From: Lentihominibacter faecis
Lineage (GTDB): Bacteria; Bacillota; Clostridia; Peptostreptococcales; Anaerovoracaceae
Assembly (NCBI RefSeq): GCF_014306095.1
Contig: NZ_JACRWC010000073.1
Span: forward strand, 1 to 7,852
Length of the DNA: 7,852 nucleotides
Direction of reading: 5' to 3'
The position numbers and the translations under genes are program-made. How positions within the stretch are numbered: the first letter of the stretch is position 1; each line of letters starts with the position of its first letter. Below, piece by piece: positions 6,362-7,852 of this stretch. The notes under the pieces are model-generated. The model saw only the letters and a program-made list of their open reading frames with translations, did not search any database and had not been told where the DNA came from.

Positions 6362-7604
6362 ATTCATCCTCCGTTTCCTCACCCAGTACCGAAACATTTT
6401 TTAATGCTCGCTGGATCCCGCGCGTTCGAACTCCCACCAGGGTTTCCAGATCTTTTTGTGCCTGCTCCATCTTCGTCTGTGTCTTCACCAGCACATTGCC
6501 AAACTTCTCAAATTCTGTCCGCACCTTTGCAAGCGTATCCCAGACCTCGCCTGACCTGCGCTGTAAAGCGATAGATTTAAAGCCCATCTGAAAGCTGTTC
6601 AGCATAGCCGCCATGGTAGTCGGTCCGGCGATATTGATCCGGTAATCCCGCTGCAGGCTCTCTACGATGCCCAGACGCAGCACTTCCGCATAAAGGCCTT
6701 CAAACGGCAGGAACAGGATCGCGAATTCCGTCGTCTGCGGCGGCTGGATATACTTGCTTCGGATATCCTTCGCTGCCTTGATCACAGCGTTTCTCAGGTT
6801 GTCTGTCGCTATTTTGATCAACTGCCGGTCGCCTGTATCATAAGCGTCCTGCAGGTTGAGATATGCATCCCCCGGAAACTTGGAATCGATGGGAAGATAC
6901 ACTGGTCTGTCTCCTTCTCCCGGGAACTTCACAGCGTATTCCACACGCTCGCTTCCGCCCTTTACCGCGATGTTTTCTTCATATTGTTCCGGCGAGAGGA
7001 TCTGCTGCAAAATAGCCCCCAGCTGGATCTCTCCCACGATCCCGCGGGTCTTCACGTTTGAGAGGACTTTTTTCAGATCCCCGACGCCTGCCGCCAGGTT
7101 TTGCATCTCTCCCAGTCCGCGTGTGACCTGCTGCAGGCTCTCACTGACCTGGCGAAAAGATCTTCCGATCCGTTCTTCCAGCGTTTTCTGCAGTTTTTCA
7201 TCCACCGTGTTTCGCATTTCTGCAAGCTGCCGGTTATTTTCTTCTGTCATGTTCGATACTTTTTTCTCCATGGATATTCTGATATTTTCCAGTCGCTGTT
7301 CAATATCCATGGAGGTACGGGCAAACTGCTTGTTCAGTTCCGACAGCCGGCGGCTTTGCAGCTCCATGCTCTCCCGCTGCGCCTGCGACAGCATATCGCC
7401 CATGTTCTTCACGCTGCTCTGCACCATGCCGATGGTTTCCTGCCGGGAGCGGTACATTTCTTCCCGCAGCTCCCTCGGCAGACCGCCGCCTCCATACCCT
7501 GCCGAACCGGACAGGCGCCCGGATCTGGTACGGATCAGCAGGATGATCACCAGCACGACCAGTATCAGCAGTGTGCTCCATACTCCAATCAGTAATATGT
7601 TCAT
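6339..7604 (-). CDS. rmuC: DNA recombination protein RmuC
   Basis: A 421-residue RmuC-family protein. RmuC proteins are predicted nucleases of the restriction-endonuclease-like fold; loss of E. coli rmuC raises inversion at short inverted repeats. The layout is typical: an N-terminal membrane anchor (residues 5-24), a Gly-rich linker, a long coiled-coil region (about 44-165), then the RmuC domain (PF02646). Conserved blocks are KTRGIVGEIQLGAILQQIL (185-203), YLPIDSKFPGDAY (236-248), FLPFEGLYAEV (298-308), GPTTMAAMLNSFQMG (327-341) and the basic RTRGIQRALKNV (393-404). A further coiled coil at 365-390 is likely. The ATG at 7604 has a weak AGGGT site. The 3' end overlaps the phosphoesterase start by 23 nt. 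It begins 43 nt after the preceding partial gene and so could be in the same transcript. Confidence 0.96.
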   Translation of the reverse strand: MNILLIGVWSTLLILVVLVIILLIRTRSGRLSGSAGYGGGGLPRELREEMYRSRQETIGMVQSSVKNMGDMLSQAQRESMELQSRRLSELNKQFARTSMDIEQRLENIRISMEKKVSNMTEENNRQLAEMRNTVDEKLQKTLEERIGRSFRQVSESLQQVTRGLGEMQNLAAGVGDLKKVLSNVKTRGIVGEIQLGAILQQILSPEQYEENIAVKGGSERVEYAVKFPGEGDRPVYLPIDSKFPGDAYLNLQDAYDTGDRQLIKIATDNLRNAVIKAAKDIRSKYIQPPQTTEFAILFLPFEGLYAEVLRLGIVESLQRDYRINIAGPTTMAAMLNSFQMGFKSIALQRRSGEVWDTLAKVRTEFEKFGNVLVKTQTKMEQAQKDLETLVGVRTRGIQRALKNVSVLGEETEDEYEHLCDR

Positions 7605-7647
7605 ATGTCTTTACCCTGTAGTCTTTATCGTCTTCCGCCGAGCCTTC

Positions 7648-7852
7648 CTAGTTCAGGAACGTATACGGATCCTCGTTTTCATCGTAGGAATAATCGGTGT
7701 AGATGATATCCAGTTCATGAAGCTCTTCGTTGAGAGCTTCTCTCTTTTCCTTCATCGTCCTGAAAATCTCATTGTATTCGGAATACTTCAAAGGCTGTTT
7801 CTGAGCCTTTTTCTTTAAAGCATCCTGCAGACTGATATAGGCGTCGCACCTG
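7648..7852 (-). CDS. C-terminal fragment of an unrecognised protein, cut by the contig end
   Basis: On the minus strand a frame is open from the window edge to a TAG at 7648-7650 and encodes 67 residues, beginning RCDAYISLQDALKKKA. The first half is basic and helical (KKKAQKQ, RTMKEKREALNEELHEL, heptad-like). The tail is acidic and Tyr-rich (DIIYTDYSYDENEDPYTFLN). Codon use matches the neighbouring genes and the stop lies 43 nt before rmuC, so it is probably a real gene of the same transcript that starts beyond the window. No family is recognisable from the fragment, and I assign no function. Confidence 0.65.
   Translation of the reverse strand, partial: RCDAYISLQDALKKKAQKQPLKYSEYNEIFRTMKEKREALNEELHELDIIYTDYSYDENEDPYTFLN

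Noticed and set aside
6362..6397. 12-residue N-terminal extension of the metallophosphoesterase
   Set aside because: GGAGG at 6368-6372 is correctly spaced only for the ATG at 6361, where the conserved beta strand leading to DLH begins.
159..7672. Repeated GGATCC hexamers scattered through the window
   Set aside because: They fall in coding sequence at irregular distances and reflect frequent GAT, ATC and GGA/TCC codon contexts. There is no array or periodic structure.
6856..7818. Long plus-strand open frame (about 320 codons) opposite rmuC
   Set aside because: It lies antisense to a gene with clear RmuC motifs and to the tail of the preceding gene. Its product is Ser/Cys/Arg-rich without domain motifs, as expected from the mirror of a coding strand.

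Overview
The window is one end of a contig from a Gram-positive bacterium, most likely a gut clostridium of the Lachnospiraceae type. The supporting signs are strong GGAGG-type ribosome binding sites, about half G+C by eye, a Bacillus/Clostridium-type pyrimidine-nucleoside phosphorylase and phosphopentomutase, a lipoprotein nucleoside-binding protein of the BMP family, and an intrinsic terminator. The lineage is inference. Every real gene lies on the minus strand, so transcription runs from high to low coordinates.

Positions 1-29 are not genomic. They are the 3' 29 bases of the Illumina Nextera read-1 adapter, including the 19-base Tn5 mosaic end at 11-29. The adapter is fused to the middle of a response-regulator gene, so that gene is cut at the contig edge and its last six apparent residues (LSLIHI) are artefactual.

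Reading in the direction of transcription from 7852: the tail of an unrecognised acidic protein (7648-7852) is followed by rmuC (6339-7604), a metallophosphoesterase (5624-6361), phosphopentomutase deoB (4431-5627), pyrimidine-nucleoside phosphorylase pdp (3130-4434) and a BMP/PnrA-like nucleoside-binding lipoprotein (2034-3116). From rmuC to the lipoprotein the junctions are a 23-nt overlap, two 4-nt ATGA overlaps and a 13-nt gap, so these five genes look like one translationally coupled operon. The last three make a short nucleoside-use route: binding outside the cell, phosphorolysis to (deoxy)ribose-1-phosphate, then isomerisation to the 5-phosphate.

Next come a TetR-family regulator (1351-1947), with a candidate 20-bp operator upstream at 2011-2030, and a polytopic membrane protein resembling the DUF2238/YjdF family (480-1340). 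They are 10 nt apart and end at a clear intrinsic terminator (435-468). Last is the truncated OmpR-type response regulator (30-359), with a possible promoter of its own at 381-409.

Most of the content is ordinary housekeeping and accessory metabolism; I see no defence system, mobile element, RNA gene or CRISPR array. The most unusual signal is an abrupt drop to about 25% G+C over the last ~170 bp of pdp (3131-3300), directly beside sequence of about 62% G+C. It comes with a matching codon switch and suggests a mosaic gene. Other points to check are the candidate TetR operator, the TetR/DUF2238-like pair, and the close packing of rmuC and a phosphoesterase with nucleoside catabolism.
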